DNA from: Paenibacillus taiwanensis DSM 18679
Lineage (GTDB): Bacteria > Bacillota > Bacilli > Paenibacillales > Paenibacillaceae
NCBI RefSeq assembly: GCF_000425125.1
Contig: NZ_AULE01000023.1
Coordinates: 62,001 to 126,000, forward strand
Direction of reading: 5' to 3'
Length of the DNA stretch: 64,000 bases
Positions within the stretch are counted from its first letter, which is position 1. Each line of letters opens with the position of its first letter. Below, one piece after another: positions 1 through 8,386 of the stretch. The position numbers and the translations under genes were made by a program. The notes beneath the pieces were generated by a model that had not been told where the DNA came from, made no database searches, and worked only from the letters and a program-made list of their open reading frames with translations.

Positions 1-1098
1 TTATTAAATCATTGTTTCAACAAAATTATTCACCTTGAAAACATGGAGATCCAGGAGTTTGATGGGCGATATATGGAATATAATTTCTCATTACTTCAGA
101 CAAAGATTGAGTTGCAAGAAATCGCAGTCGCTGAACAAGAAGAAATTGAGAGATACGATAACATTATTGATAATCTTAGAGCGATCGCAACTATTAATTC
201 AGAAGCATCTAGGGGGAGAGCGTTAAAAGCTAGAGTTAGATTTCAAGAGAGATTGGAAGCGCGTAGAATTAAAGCACCATTTGTTGATATTAAGCAACCG
301 AATATTCGTTTTGATATGGATCATGAGATTGAAGAAGACACGATTGTTGTAAATGTTAGAAATTATAGTGTTGCCTTTGATGAGCTGCTGTTACACAATG
401 TTAGCTTTGAGATAAAATCTACGGATAAAGTAGCCATTATCGGTCCAAACGGTACGGGAAAAACGACTTTACTCCGAGATATCTTTAACAATAATCATGA
501 TTCAATTGAAATAAATGCTGAAGTGAAAATGGCTTATCTATCTCAGCTTCAAGGCGAAGTGTTAAAGGATTCTAATACAATACTAGAAGAATTCATTGAT
601 GCTGGGTTTAGCACTTATGATGAGGTTAGATCGTATATATCACACTATGGCTTTGAAGGAGAAATCGTTAATCAGAAGATAGCATCTTTATCTGGTGGAG
701 AAAAAAATATACTCCAATTAGCTAAAGTTTCTGCTAGTAAGGCAAACGTGTTGCTTCTTGACGAACCTACAAGCCATTTAGACACCTATACACAAATTGC
801 GCTGGAAAAAGCCATTGAAGCTTATAAAGGTGCGATTCTCATGATATCTCATGATTTCTATTCTGTTGTAAATGGTATGGATTATGTATTAATCATTGAC
901 GATAAGACGATTAGAAAAATGAGCATGCGAAAATTTAGACAAATGATTTATGCTAACCATTTTGATAAAGATTATTTAGAAGCGGAACAAAACAAAAAAG
1001 CAGTTGAAATGAAAATAGAATTGGCTTTAAAAAATACTGATTTTGAACTTGCAAAAGTATTAGTTGATGAGCTAGAAGAACTGATTAAGTTGCTTTAA
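1..1098 (+). CDS. ABC-F family ATPase, 3' part (5' end outside window)
   Basis: The reading frame is open from the first base, so the gene begins before the window; the 365 codons seen are the inter-domain linker and the second nucleotide-binding domain. Visible are Walker A (GPNGTGKTT, near nt 450), the ABC signature LSGGEKN, Walker B running into LLLDEPTSHLD, and the H-loop SHD. There are no membrane segments. The linker is charged, as in ABC-F proteins, which work on the ribosome rather than as transporters; some of them (Vga, Lsa, Msr types) protect against lincosamides, streptogramins, macrolides or pleuromutilins, others are translation factors such as EttA. The short C-terminus and AT-rich codon use fit a resistance-type ABC-F, but that subfamily is inferred. 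It is followed by a clear terminator. Confidence 0.85.
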   Translation, partial: LLNHCFNKIIHLENMEIQEFDGRYMEYNFSLLQTKIELQEIAVAEQEEIERYDNIIDNLRAIATINSEASRGRALKARVRFQERLEARRIKAPFVDIKQPNIRFDMDHEIEEDTIVVNVRNYSVAFDELLLHNVSFEIKSTDKVAIIGPNGTGKTTLLRDIFNNNHDSIEINAEVKMAYLSQLQGEVLKDSNTILEEFIDAGFSTYDEVRSYISHYGFEGEIVNQKIASLSGGEKNILQLAKVSASKANVLLLDEPTSHLDTYTQIALEKAIEAYKGAILMISHDFYSVVNGMDYVLIIDDKTIRKMSMRKFRQMIYANHFDKDYLEAEQNKKAVEMKIELALKNTDFELAKVLVDELEELIKLL

Positions 1099-1137
1099 AT
1101 TACGATCCTCTGATTTAAGGAAGTCCCCACAGCAATT

Positions 1138-1172
1138 AAAAGAGAGGGCACCCGATCCGGGTGCCTTCTCTT
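1138..1172 (+). terminator. Rho-independent terminator of the ABC-F gene
   Basis: GGCACCCG and CGGGTGCC form a perfect 8-bp GC-rich stem around a three-base loop, flanked by AAAGAGA on the left and TCTCTTT on the right, which extend the stem and supply the U-rich tail. It lies 40 bases after the ABC-F stop. It would also work on the minus strand for the methyltransferase remnant. Confidence 0.85.
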
Positions 1173-1269
1173 TCACTCAATAGATGATATGCTGAACGGT
1201 ATCACAAGTAGCGGCAAGTTTTTGTGGTTTCCTTGTAGGGGTTGGACTTCGTGAAACTCCCGTGCCTGT

Positions 1270-1566
1270 TCAAGTTGATTTTTCACTTTTTTGACCTCTG
1301 ATTTTCTCATGATTCAGCAGCCATTCTTTGCGTGCGACTCCTCCGCCGTACCCGCCGAGTTTGCCAGAGGTGTTAATTACGCGATGACAGGGAATGACGA
1401 TCGCTAGTTGATTGGCACCATTCGCTTGTGCTACCGCACGATATGCGGTGGGCTTACCAAGCGCCAGTGCGATATCGGCGTAAGAACGGGTTTCGCCCGG
1501 TACCCCTTGGTAACGACGTCGGTAGCCGAAAATCAGGCACCTATTTTGTAATAACACCATGCACAC
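1270..1566 (-). pseudogene. O6-alkylguanine-DNA methyltransferase C-terminal remnant
   Basis: The 98 codons contain the alkyl-acceptor motif PCHRV, the preceding GETRSYADIA helix and the following GGYGGG..RKEWLL segment, all typical of Ada/Ogt alkyltransferases, in which the cysteine of PCHRV accepts the methyl group. The part before GETRSY (residues 1-20) only loosely resembles the family (RRRYQGVP where VWRxLQxIP is usual), and the roughly 70-residue N-terminal domain is missing. The frame stays open upstream to about 1637 but shows no recognisable domain and no good ribosome binding site. I read it as a truncated, degenerating gene. A short functional protein is possible, since the active site is intact, but less likely. 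Confidence 0.7.
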
Positions 1567-2158
1567 CGTAGGAGCTGGCGGGTCACACTCCAGCCGGATA
1601 ATGCATAAAAGGATTGTACTCGTCTTTTTTTGATTCTATTGGAGAAGGGTGAGGATCAAACGCCCCTAAGAAATCGCAACCATGCTTCTGGGTAGTGCGA
1701 TGCAGGCTGCTGCCTTTGCGTCCCTTTTCAGACTACCCAAATTGCGTTTCACTGCATTCAATAATGCCGTTGAGTTGATGATACATTGACCCCATAAAAG
1801 CAATAATTTATATGAAAAAGTATTTTATTTACAGGAATTTTCCACCTAATTGCCGAATTATGACTCTACATCATTCAGATTGCAACGGATAGCAAAGTCA
1901 ATTAGGAAAGGAGCGTAACTTGACCATATAAAAGTTGAAGTATCGATCAACAGACATTGTTTCGCGTATTTTGAATAACATAATGATTGGTGCAACAGCC
2001 GTGTGATTTGAATACTTCTCAGTCCCAGTCGCCTCATGATTTGCCAGTTAAAGGCGTTGTACGATGTTGTACGAACGAAACGCTAAAGAATGCTGCTGCG
2101 GGCGAGCTTGCAGTATTAAAAGCGTTAACTACTAGGGAGTGAGAAAGGGGCACAATTC
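1567..2158. other. Gene-poor gap of about 590 bases
   Basis: No convincing coding frame is seen. The part nearest the methyltransferase remnant probably derives from lost 5' sequence of that gene, but I could not align it. The right end carries GAGAAAGGGG, the ribosome binding site of the next gene. There is no strong hairpin or RNA-gene signature. Confidence 0.4.
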
Positions 2159-3628
2159 GTGGAAGCATTACGTATTAGCCGAAGCAAAAAAGGATTTAAA
2201 GCGAGGATAAAAGGTTACTTAATGGTGGTAGCTATTCTCGTTTCGTTAATGGCATTCGGATCTTCGTCATTTGCTGGCGGAGATATAGGGGCTGATAGCC
2301 AAAAGGTCGTGACTTATAATACAAACGGCGGTTCAACGATTCCCCCTGATTTTGTGTCGCCTGGTAGTACAATATATTTTCAACAAATCCCGGTTAAGAA
2401 ATGCTCCAGCTTCAACGGCTGGTTTTACGACAGTGCACTAACACGAGCCTACCTTGCTTCAGATCCAATTAATAGTAACCTAACGCTGTATGCGAAATGG
2501 AAGGTCTCAAGTGCAGACGCGCAGTGCGGCGCAGCTATATTGACATTAACTTCGACGATCGGTACGGTAAGCGCTGGCGGTACGGTAAATGAGACGATTA
2601 TTGTCGGGAGTGACGTCAAGCTAGCCGCGTTGAAGGCCGCAATCACACCGTCAGCGAATGCATCCTTTGAGATCTACAATGCAGACGGAATTACGAAAGC
2701 GACGACACTAGCGACGGGAATGAAGATCATCTTAACCTCGCCAACCGGTACGAATAAGGTGACGTACACAATAACGGTGAGTTCTCCGAACTTAGCGTTA
2801 AATAAATCCGCGAAGGCGGACAGTACATGCAACGCTTCGGAGACGGCGGCCAAAGCCGTGGATGGAATCGTTGCCAATGATAGCAAATGGTGCTCCAAAT
2901 CCAGTAACCGTTGGCTGCAGATCGATCTCGGCTCCGTGAAGCAGGTGAACCAATTCGTTATCAAGCACGCATCAGAAGGCGGAGAGATGTCCTCCTACAA
3001 CACGAAGGCTTATAATATCCAGGTTAGCACGGATGGTTTGAAGTGGAATAAGGTCGTGAGCGTAACTAATAACGTAAGCGGTATTTCTTTGGACAACATC
3101 ACTACTGTGACGGCTCGATACATCAAGTTGAACGTTACGGTGCCTACGCAAACTACCAACCTTGCAGCAAGAATCTATGCTTTTGAGGTATACGGACCTG
3201 CAAATGAAGCATTAAATAAACCCGTAACGGTTGATAGTACGTGCAACGCCTCGCAAATCGCGTTCAAAGCTGTGGACGGCAGCGTAACCAATGACAGCAA
3301 ATGGTGCTCCAAATCCAATAACCGTTGGTTACAGATTGATCTCGGCTCCGCGAAGCAAATAAACCAATTTGTCATCAAGCATGCATCGGAAGGTGGCGAG
3401 ACCGCCTCCTACAACACCAAGGCCTACAATATCCAGGTCAGCACTGATGGAACGAGCTGGAACACGGTGGTCAGCATAATCAACAATACAAGCGGCATTA
3501 CTGTAGACAAGATAACGGAAGTAACAGCTCGATATATTAAGCTGAACGTAACGACGCCTACACAGACCACAAACCCCGCAGCAAGGATTTATGAGTTTGA
3601 GGCTTACGGACCTGATTTTACGACATAA
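2159..3628 (+). CDS. Secreted protein: InlB-type repeat plus two discoidin (F5/8 type C) domains
   Basis: The 489-residue protein starts with GTG behind GAAAGGGG. It has a basic N-terminus and a hydrophobic signal segment (about residues 20-40, ending near SSFA), so it is exported. Residues about 50-115 form a Listeria-Bacteroides (InlB B-type) repeat (VTYNTNGGS ... NGWFYD ... LYAKW). Residues about 125-210 form a beta-rich spacer. Then come two discoidin-like domains, about 215-350 and 352-487, nearly identical to each other, each with a cysteine pair (STCNAS and KWCSK) and the WLQIDLG motif. Discoidin domains bind carbohydrate or cell surfaces; no catalytic domain is present. It is probably a carbohydrate- or envelope-binding exoprotein; its partner is unknown. 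A terminator follows at once. Confidence 0.8.
   Translation: MEALRISRSKKGFKARIKGYLMVVAILVSLMAFGSSSFAGGDIGADSQKVVTYNTNGGSTIPPDFVSPGSTIYFQQIPVKKCSSFNGWFYDSALTRAYLASDPINSNLTLYAKWKVSSADAQCGAAILTLTSTIGTVSAGGTVNETIIVGSDVKLAALKAAITPSANASFEIYNADGITKATTLATGMKIILTSPTGTNKVTYTITVSSPNLALNKSAKADSTCNASETAAKAVDGIVANDSKWCSKSSNRWLQIDLGSVKQVNQFVIKHASEGGEMSSYNTKAYNIQVSTDGLKWNKVVSVTNNVSGISLDNITTVTARYIKLNVTVPTQTTNLAARIYAFEVYGPANEALNKPVTVDSTCNASQIAFKAVDGSVTNDSKWCSKSNNRWLQIDLGSAKQINQFVIKHASEGGETASYNTKAYNIQVSTDGTSWNTVVSIINNTSGITVDKITEVTARYIKLNVTTPTQTTNPAARIYEFEAYGPDFTT
2791..3618 (+). repeat. Tandem duplication of the discoidin-domain coding unit
   Basis: Two direct repeats of about 410 bases, roughly 2791-3200 and 3201-3618, encode the two discoidin domains. 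Long blocks, for example around 2880-2990 and 3292-3400, differ mostly at third codon positions. This indicates internal duplication followed by purifying selection. Confidence 0.8.
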
Positions 3629-3658
3629 CCCTTGACTGATATGATAGTAAAGATTTAT

Positions 3659-3694
3659 TGCCTCTGAGACTTTAAGTTTCAGGGGCTTTTTGAT
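3659..3694 (+). terminator. Terminator after the discoidin-domain protein
   Basis: GCCTCTGAGAC pairs with GTTTCAGGGGC across a TTTAA loop and is followed by TTTTTGATTTTT. It stands about 30 bases after the stop codon. Confidence 0.8.
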
Positions 3695-3789
3695 TTTTCA
3701 CAGGGAGGCCTTTTTCATACATTCAATGTTCGGTAAGATTTTTTATTTCCTTATGTTATTCCTTTTGAACTTTTCGTTTTATGCCTTTT

Positions 3790-3823
3790 GTTGTGACATT
3801 CCGTAGTATACTTTTATCACAAC
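3790..3823 (+). promoter_or_regulatory. Inverted repeat around the -10 region of the AraC-type gene
   Basis: GTTGTGA at 3790-3796 and TCACAAC at 3817-3823 are perfect 7-bp inverted arms. They bracket TATACT (3807-3812), a plausible -10 box about 30 bases ahead of the start codon. The position suits an autoregulatory operator. No good -35 box was found, so the promoter call is tentative. Confidence 0.4.
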
Positions 3824-3842
3824 GAACTAAAGGGGTACATAA

Positions 3843-5447
3843 ATGCTTCAATTTAATTCCAATTGGCTTGCACATTGCACAGAAATAAAAGATTTAGCCA
3901 AATCATTATTTCAAACATCAACGATACATCTTGATCGTGCGGCACTCTTACTAATTACGGATGGTCAAACGACTTTATCCATTAATGGGCACAAGGAGCA
4001 TATTGTATTTGGACATTTTATTGCCCTTGAAGCTGGTGCAGTTATCCAACTTTCAAATACAAACCGCCTTGATTTTTCAGGTTATTTACTTAGCTTAGTG
4101 CTGTATGATACAGAAATGAAATCAACCTGTAATTGGTTTATCGATACAACAAATGGGTACTACATGCAACGAGTGCCTGAAGCGGTCATTGCAGATATTC
4201 GGTTATCACTCGCTCAAAACATAGACCACCTCCACATCACCCTTAAACAATTTATAGTATACAGCTTGTTAAAAGAATTACATCAAGAGCGATCAGCAGA
4301 TGAATACACACTTGAACAAAGAATAGAACATACGGTTATTTATATGCATAAAAAATACAATCAAATGATGACCAGAGATGAACTGGCAGCTATCGCTGGG
4401 TATAGTCCGTGGTATTATTCGAGAAAGTTCATTGAGTTATATGATCAAACACCGATAGCCTATTTAATTCGTTATCGTATTTTCCGCGCGCAAGAAATGC
4501 TATTAACAACAGATGATTTATCACAAAATATCGCAAAAAAAGTTGGCTTTGATGATGTACAAAACTTTAGTCGACAGTTTAGACGCGTTGTTGGTCGCCC
4601 ACCTAAGCAATTCAAAAATAAAGTTGGCGACTATCGCATTTGCTTTCTTTCACCTGCACACGCAGAAATTGCGATTGCATTAGGCGTTGTACCTAATTGT
4701 GTTACTGTGACTAGCTCCCTGACTCCAAAGTATCAACAGGTTCTTTTTCATGAAGCCGGTACTGCCATTTTACAAATGCCTCAATATGTAATTCAACAAG
4801 ACATCATCGTACAACAGCAACCCGATTTAATTATCGGTGTCGACTTAACGGAAGAGACTAAACAGCACTTCCAAACGATCGCCCCTGTTATTACAGGGCT
4901 GCCTTATGATTTAAACGCACTAATACGTTATTTTGGTCAATTATTTAATAAAGAGAATGAAGCTGCACAAATCATTCACGAACTTACAGTAGAGGTAGAT
5001 GCTCTAAAAAATAAAATACAACATTATATTGCAAAGGATGCTACTGTACTTTATTTACGTGTGGAGGAGCTGGGTTATCGCTATGTCGGTGAATCGTCTA
5101 GTGACTCGGCTATCCTTTTATATGAGGAACTTGGCTTACAAATGCCTGAACTATTACGCGCCAATAAAAATAGTTTCAACACATGTTCATTACAACAATT
5201 AGTGGCAGCTAATCCTACTTATTTGTTTATTGAAAAACGAATAATGGATTATTATACGGCCGACCTTAGCTTAGCTACTTTACAAAAAAGTGGGCAATGG
5301 GCAAATTTGGATGCTGTGAAAAATAAGCGTGTTTTTTATGTGGATACGGGTTTGTGGATTAACAATTGCAGTGTGTTTGGAAAAAGGGAAATTATGAAAC
5401 AGATTGAACAATTGATTGTAGATCGTGTTTGCCCTAAAACACAATAA
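3843..5447 (+). CDS. AraC-family regulator fused to a siderophore-binding (FecB-like) domain
   Basis: The 534-residue protein has three parts. The N-terminal cupin-like region spans about 1-150. Two AraC helix-turn-helix units follow at about 160-260, including the typical GF-DDVQNFSRQFRRVVGRPPKQF segment. A periplasmic-binding-protein-like domain occupies about 265-530. This is the layout of the Bacillus subtilis Btr/YbbB regulator, which senses a ferric siderophore inside the cell and activates its uptake genes. The C-terminal domain resembles the mature part of the lipoprotein encoded next (both have a YR-hydrophobic-G start and a LGLxxP stretch). There is no signal peptide, as expected for a cytosolic sensor. 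ATG follows AAAGGGG. It probably activates the two genes downstream. Base use is AT-rich compared with the block at 8387-15628. Confidence 0.85.
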   Translation: MLQFNSNWLAHCTEIKDLAKSLFQTSTIHLDRAALLLITDGQTTLSINGHKEHIVFGHFIALEAGAVIQLSNTNRLDFSGYLLSLVLYDTEMKSTCNWFIDTTNGYYMQRVPEAVIADIRLSLAQNIDHLHITLKQFIVYSLLKELHQERSADEYTLEQRIEHTVIYMHKKYNQMMTRDELAAIAGYSPWYYSRKFIELYDQTPIAYLIRYRIFRAQEMLLTTDDLSQNIAKKVGFDDVQNFSRQFRRVVGRPPKQFKNKVGDYRICFLSPAHAEIAIALGVVPNCVTVTSSLTPKYQQVLFHEAGTAILQMPQYVIQQDIIVQQQPDLIIGVDLTEETKQHFQTIAPVITGLPYDLNALIRYFGQLFNKENEAAQIIHELTVEVDALKNKIQHYIAKDATVLYLRVEELGYRYVGESSSDSAILLYEELGLQMPELLRANKNSFNTCSLQQLVAANPTYLFIEKRIMDYYTADLSLATLQKSGQWANLDAVKNKRVFYVDTGLWINNCSVFGKREIMKQIEQLIVDRVCPKTQ

Positions 5448-5495
5448 TCCAATTTTTAAGGCACTTTATGCTATAGTAGGCACGCAAAATACCTG

Positions 5496-5532
5496 TTATT
5501 ATTTGATAGTGATAATCATTATCAAATAATAA
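5496..5532 (+). promoter_or_regulatory. Fur box inside a 37-base near-perfect palindrome
   Basis: GATAGTGATAATCATTATC at 5505-5523 matches the classical Fur consensus GATAATGATAATCATTATC at 18 of 19 positions. It sits in a larger palindrome (5496-5532) whose 18-base arms match at 17 positions around A5514. The site is 14 bases ahead of the lipoprotein start codon, so Fur with iron would block transcription or its initiation there. Confidence 0.9.
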
Positions 5533-5545
5533 GGAGCTACAATCA

Positions 5546-6523
5546 ATGAAAAAAACGATGCAATATATATTTTTAATGTTTCTTGCTTTAACATTAGTGG
5601 CTTGCTCAAGCACAAACAAGGAAATCGGTATTGAGGCAAACAATAAAGAACCAAAAAGCGAGCCTACAACGCGTATTGTAAAAGATGCTTACGGTGAGGT
5701 CACGATCCCTAACGAACCTAAAAATATGTTAGTCCTTCGTTCTAACTATGCTGAAAACTTAATTGAAATCGGTGTAAAGCCTCAAATGGTGACAGTCGTT
5801 GAAGAAATCGAACCTGAGTATCGCCCCAAATTATTTAAGGAAAACAACGTTAAAATCATTCCGACTGTGCAATATGAGGATAATTTAGAAGTTATTGTTG
5901 AAGCAGCACCGGATGTCATTATTGCTGAAGGTGCAGCTATCGATGCTAAAAAATACGAGGCTTTAAGTAAAATTGCCCCTACTGTTGCTGTTGATGCCGG
6001 CGTAGCAATAGAGGAGTATGTTCCTGTGCTTGGTAAACTGTTCAATAAAGAGAAAGAAGCTGAACTTGCACTCAAGAAGTTTAGCGAAAAAATAGAAGAC
6101 ACGAAGCAGAAACTACACCATGCTATAGGTGACGAAAAAATTCTCGTATTACGAGTAGAGCAAAAACAATATCGTGTGCTAGGCACTGAAAAGGGCAGCC
6201 CTGGTAGTGACATGTTATACACAAAGCTTGGATTAAATATACCTACTAAGTTAAAAGACAATAAGGAATGGTTTACGCCCATTTCCTTAGAGGTGTTACC
6301 TGAGATTGACGCAGACCATATTTTTGTCGAACAACGTCAAATGCAAAATTATAGTAGTGAGCAATCCATGAAAGATTTAGAGAATAGCCCGATGTGGAAA
6401 AATATGAATGCTGTGAAAGCAGGAAATGTTTACCCATTAAAAACAGCCGATTACGTTGTAGGTGAAGGTTTGATTGGCTCTCCACTATTTCTTGACTATT
6501 TAGTTGAAAAGTTGGTGCCTTAA
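5546..6523 (+). CDS. Siderophore-binding lipoprotein (FecB/FhuD-like), no permease nearby
   Basis: The 325-residue protein has a short basic N-terminus, a hydrophobic segment and a lipobox LVAC with Cys20, so it should be a membrane-anchored surface lipoprotein. The mature part begins with the segment VTIPNEPKN and shows the two-lobed pattern of ferric-siderophore-binding proteins, including PDVIIAEG and a LGLNIPTKL region near residue 230. It would capture a ferric siderophore and hand it to an ABC permease. No permease or ATPase lies next to it, so it must use one encoded elsewhere, possibly the importer at 43517-47347. A Fur box lies directly upstream. The next gene begins at the base after its stop codon. 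The AraC-type gene before it probably controls it. Confidence 0.88.
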   Translation: MKKTMQYIFLMFLALTLVACSSTNKEIGIEANNKEPKSEPTTRIVKDAYGEVTIPNEPKNMLVLRSNYAENLIEIGVKPQMVTVVEEIEPEYRPKLFKENNVKIIPTVQYEDNLEVIVEAAPDVIIAEGAAIDAKKYEALSKIAPTVAVDAGVAIEEYVPVLGKLFNKEKEAELALKKFSEKIEDTKQKLHHAIGDEKILVLRVEQKQYRVLGTEKGSPGSDMLYTKLGLNIPTKLKDNKEWFTPISLEVLPEIDADHIFVEQRQMQNYSSEQSMKDLENSPMWKNMNAVKAGNVYPLKTADYVVGEGLIGSPLFLDYLVEKLVP

Positions 6524-7594
6524 ATGGAACAACAAATCTATGATGTAATTATTATCGGTGGCGGTCCAGCGGGCATGTATGCTGCTTTTTACAGTGGCAT
6601 GCGTGAAATGAAAACAAAAATGATCGAAGTAAAGCATGAGTTAGGTGGTTTTATGCGCACCTATCCTGAGAAATTAGTTTGGGATGTCGGTGGCATTGAG
6701 CCTGTTCGCTGTGAACATATTATTCAATCCTTAATCCAGCAAGCTATGACATTTAATCCAACTATCGTATTTGGTCAAGAAGTTGTCGGCATGGAAAAAC
6801 GTGAGGATGGCATCTTCGTCTTAACAGCTAGAACAGGAGAGAAACATTTTACGAAAACGATTATTTTAGCTACAGGACGCGGTATTACACGCATTCAGAA
6901 ATTGACAATTGAGGGCGCAGATCGCTATGAACTGAACAACCTTCATTATACGGTAACAAACATCAATAAGTTTAAAGATAAACGTGTACTCATTTCTGGC
7001 GGGGGGGATTCAGCTGTAGATTGGGCTATTGAAATGGCTCCTATCGCCAAAGAAGTGTACGTCGTTCATAGACGAGATGACTTTAGTGCTTTTGAATCGT
7101 CCGTGACGCGCATGAAGTCCGTCGCAACGACGTTTGTTCCGTATACGGTTTCTCATTTACATGGCAATGGCAACAAAATCGAACGTGTCACATTACAGCA
7201 TGTGGATTCAAATGAGACGACAAAAATTGAAGTAGACGAAGTACTTGTCAATCACGGGTTTGAACGACACTTTGGTGGCGCCATTATGGATTGGGGTTTA
7301 GCCTCTGAAGAATGGGGCATTTCCGTTACACCCAAAATGTGCACAAGTATGCCAGGCATTTTTGGCGCAGGTGATATAGTAACAAATGATGGGAAAGTAA
7401 GACTGATTGCAGGTGCATTTAACGATGCCGTTCTCGCTGTAAATAGCGCCAAATTGTATATCGACCCTACACAATCAAAAATGGCGGGCGTGTCTTCTCA
7501 CAATGACATCTTTGCTGAAAAAAATGACGCGTTACAACAAAAGAGTAAAGCTGAAACCACACCTTGTAACATTTCCACTTCGCCCGCAATATGA
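6524..7594 (+). CDS. Ferredoxin/flavodoxin-NADP+ reductase-like flavoprotein (YumC type), first copy
   Basis: The 356-residue protein has an FAD-binding GGGPAGMYAAFYSG near residue 12 and an NADPH-binding GGGDSAVDWA near residue 166. The late GAGDI..N.GK..LIAGAFNDAV segment contacts FAD. There is no CxxC redox pair at the position used by thioredoxin reductases, which points to the YumC-type ferredoxin-NADP+ reductases. It starts directly after the lipoprotein stop, so the two are co-transcribed from the Fur-boxed promoter. I infer a role in reducing the imported ferric siderophore, or in supplying a flavodoxin or ferredoxin that does so. A paralogue sits in the second iron block at 47555. 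The last 35 residues are polar and not conserved. Confidence 0.85.
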   Translation: MEQQIYDVIIIGGGPAGMYAAFYSGMREMKTKMIEVKHELGGFMRTYPEKLVWDVGGIEPVRCEHIIQSLIQQAMTFNPTIVFGQEVVGMEKREDGIFVLTARTGEKHFTKTIILATGRGITRIQKLTIEGADRYELNNLHYTVTNINKFKDKRVLISGGGDSAVDWAIEMAPIAKEVYVVHRRDDFSAFESSVTRMKSVATTFVPYTVSHLHGNGNKIERVTLQHVDSNETTKIEVDEVLVNHGFERHFGGAIMDWGLASEEWGISVTPKMCTSMPGIFGAGDIVTNDGKVRLIAGAFNDAVLAVNSAKLYIDPTQSKMAGVSSHNDIFAEKNDALQQKSKAETTPCNISTSPAI

Positions 7595-7627
7595 TGAGTC
7601 TAGCTAGAAATTTAAAGAGGTGAGCCT

Positions 7628-8071
7628 ATGGCAGTCGTTAAAGCCAGGAACCAAGATATTGATATGTTGGCAAGGTTGCTTCGAGCTGAAGCTGAGACTG
7701 AAGGCGAAATGGGCATGCTCCTTGTTGGCAATGTTGGTATTAACCGAATAAGATCAAATTGCTCTGATTTTAAAGATATTCGGACCATTCCCCAAATGAT
7801 CAATCAGCCACATGCGTTTGAAGCCTTGCAGCATGGTATGTACTATCAAAGGGCAAGAGATAGAGAACGTCGTCTGGCGCAACGGGCAGTAAACGGGGAG
7901 CGAAATTGGCCAGCCAAGTTCTCCTTATGGTATTTCCGTCCAGGATCATTCGAAAATCCCGGGCCATGTCCGCCAACTTGGTATAATCAGCCGTTTGCAG
8001 GGCGATGGAAGAAGCACTGCTTTTATGAACCAACCGCGGAAGAATGTGAAGAAGTATACAATACACTTTAA
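7628..8071 (+). CDS. SleB/CwlJ-type cell-wall hydrolase
   Basis: The 147-residue protein belongs to the Hydrolase_2 family of SleB and CwlJ, spore-cortex-lytic enzymes of endospore formers. Recognisable are the early LARLLRAEAETEGEMGMLLVGNVGINR helix region, which carries the catalytic glutamate, and the aromatic-rich LWYFRPGSFENPGPCPPTW segment near residue 100. There is no signal peptide, as in CwlJ, and no peptidoglycan-binding domain. ATG follows AAAGAGGTGAGCCT. It is close behind the reductase gene but has its own good ribosome binding site and is probably functionally separate. The likely role is spore germination or cell-wall turnover. Confidence 0.85.
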   Translation: MAVVKARNQDIDMLARLLRAEAETEGEMGMLLVGNVGINRIRSNCSDFKDIRTIPQMINQPHAFEALQHGMYYQRARDRERRLAQRAVNGERNWPAKFSLWYFRPGSFENPGPCPPTWYNQPFAGRWKKHCFYEPTAEECEEVYNTL

Positions 8072-8160
8072 GTGTATAAATGAAAAAACGATCAGGACCT
8101 CCTAACCTGACGTGATCCCCCTATGCTAGGGTAGACAAAGCCATATTTATCTCAAGAATT

Positions 8161-8183
8161 GCCGCGTAAATCGCGGCTTTTTT
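8161..8183 (+). terminator. Terminator after the cell-wall hydrolase
   Basis: GCCGCG and CGCGGC form a perfect 6-bp stem with loop TAAAT, followed directly by TTTTTT. Confidence 0.9.
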
Positions 8184-8267
8184 GGTAGGATTAAACATGT
8201 TACACTAAACTAATATGAAGTGACGGCTTGTAAATGAAGTGCCTTAATTTGAGTTAGGTGGTTTGCT

Positions 8268-8330
8268 ATGAGTAAATTAGGGGCATCCATTATGTCTGCT
8301 CTATTCATGACTACAATTAATACGATATAA
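8268..8330 (+). CDS. Possible 20-residue hydrophobic peptide
   Basis: ATG at 8268 opens a 20-codon frame (it begins MSKLGAS and ends INTI) closed by TAA. It sits behind AGGTGG with a suitable 5-6 base gap, and between two terminators. The peptide is short, with a single lysine and a largely hydrophobic body, so it could associate with membrane. I do not recognise it. Support is only the start context and its isolation as a unit; chance is a real alternative. Confidence 0.4.
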   Translation: MSKLGASIMSALFMTTINTI

Positions 8331-8341
8331 ACCGTTAAATC

Positions 8342-8373
8342 CAGAGGCCGTATCTGGATCATACGGTCTCTGG
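8342..8373. terminator. Hairpin between the peptide ORF and the HAD gene
   Basis: CCAGAGGCCGTAT pairs with ATACGGTCTCTGG (12 of 13 positions) around a short loop. A T-run appears on the plus strand about 12 bases later. The hairpin separates converging genes, so it may end transcription in both directions. Confidence 0.7.
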
Positions 8374-8386
8374 AAGAAGGTACTTT

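Noticed and set aside
1600-1740. Minus-strand open frame upstream of the methyltransferase remnant that ends in HYPAGV
   Set aside because: About 50 codons between two stops, no ribosome binding site and no family resemblance. Probably decayed sequence.
2791-3618. Possible CRISPR-like repetition in the discoidin gene
   Set aside because: The repeat is a two-copy duplication of about 410 bases within one reading frame, not short repeats with spacers.
6524-7594. Calling the first flavoprotein thioredoxin reductase
   Set aside because: The CxxC redox motif of thioredoxin reductase is missing; GGGDSAVDWA stands in the NADPH domain as in YumC-type reductases.
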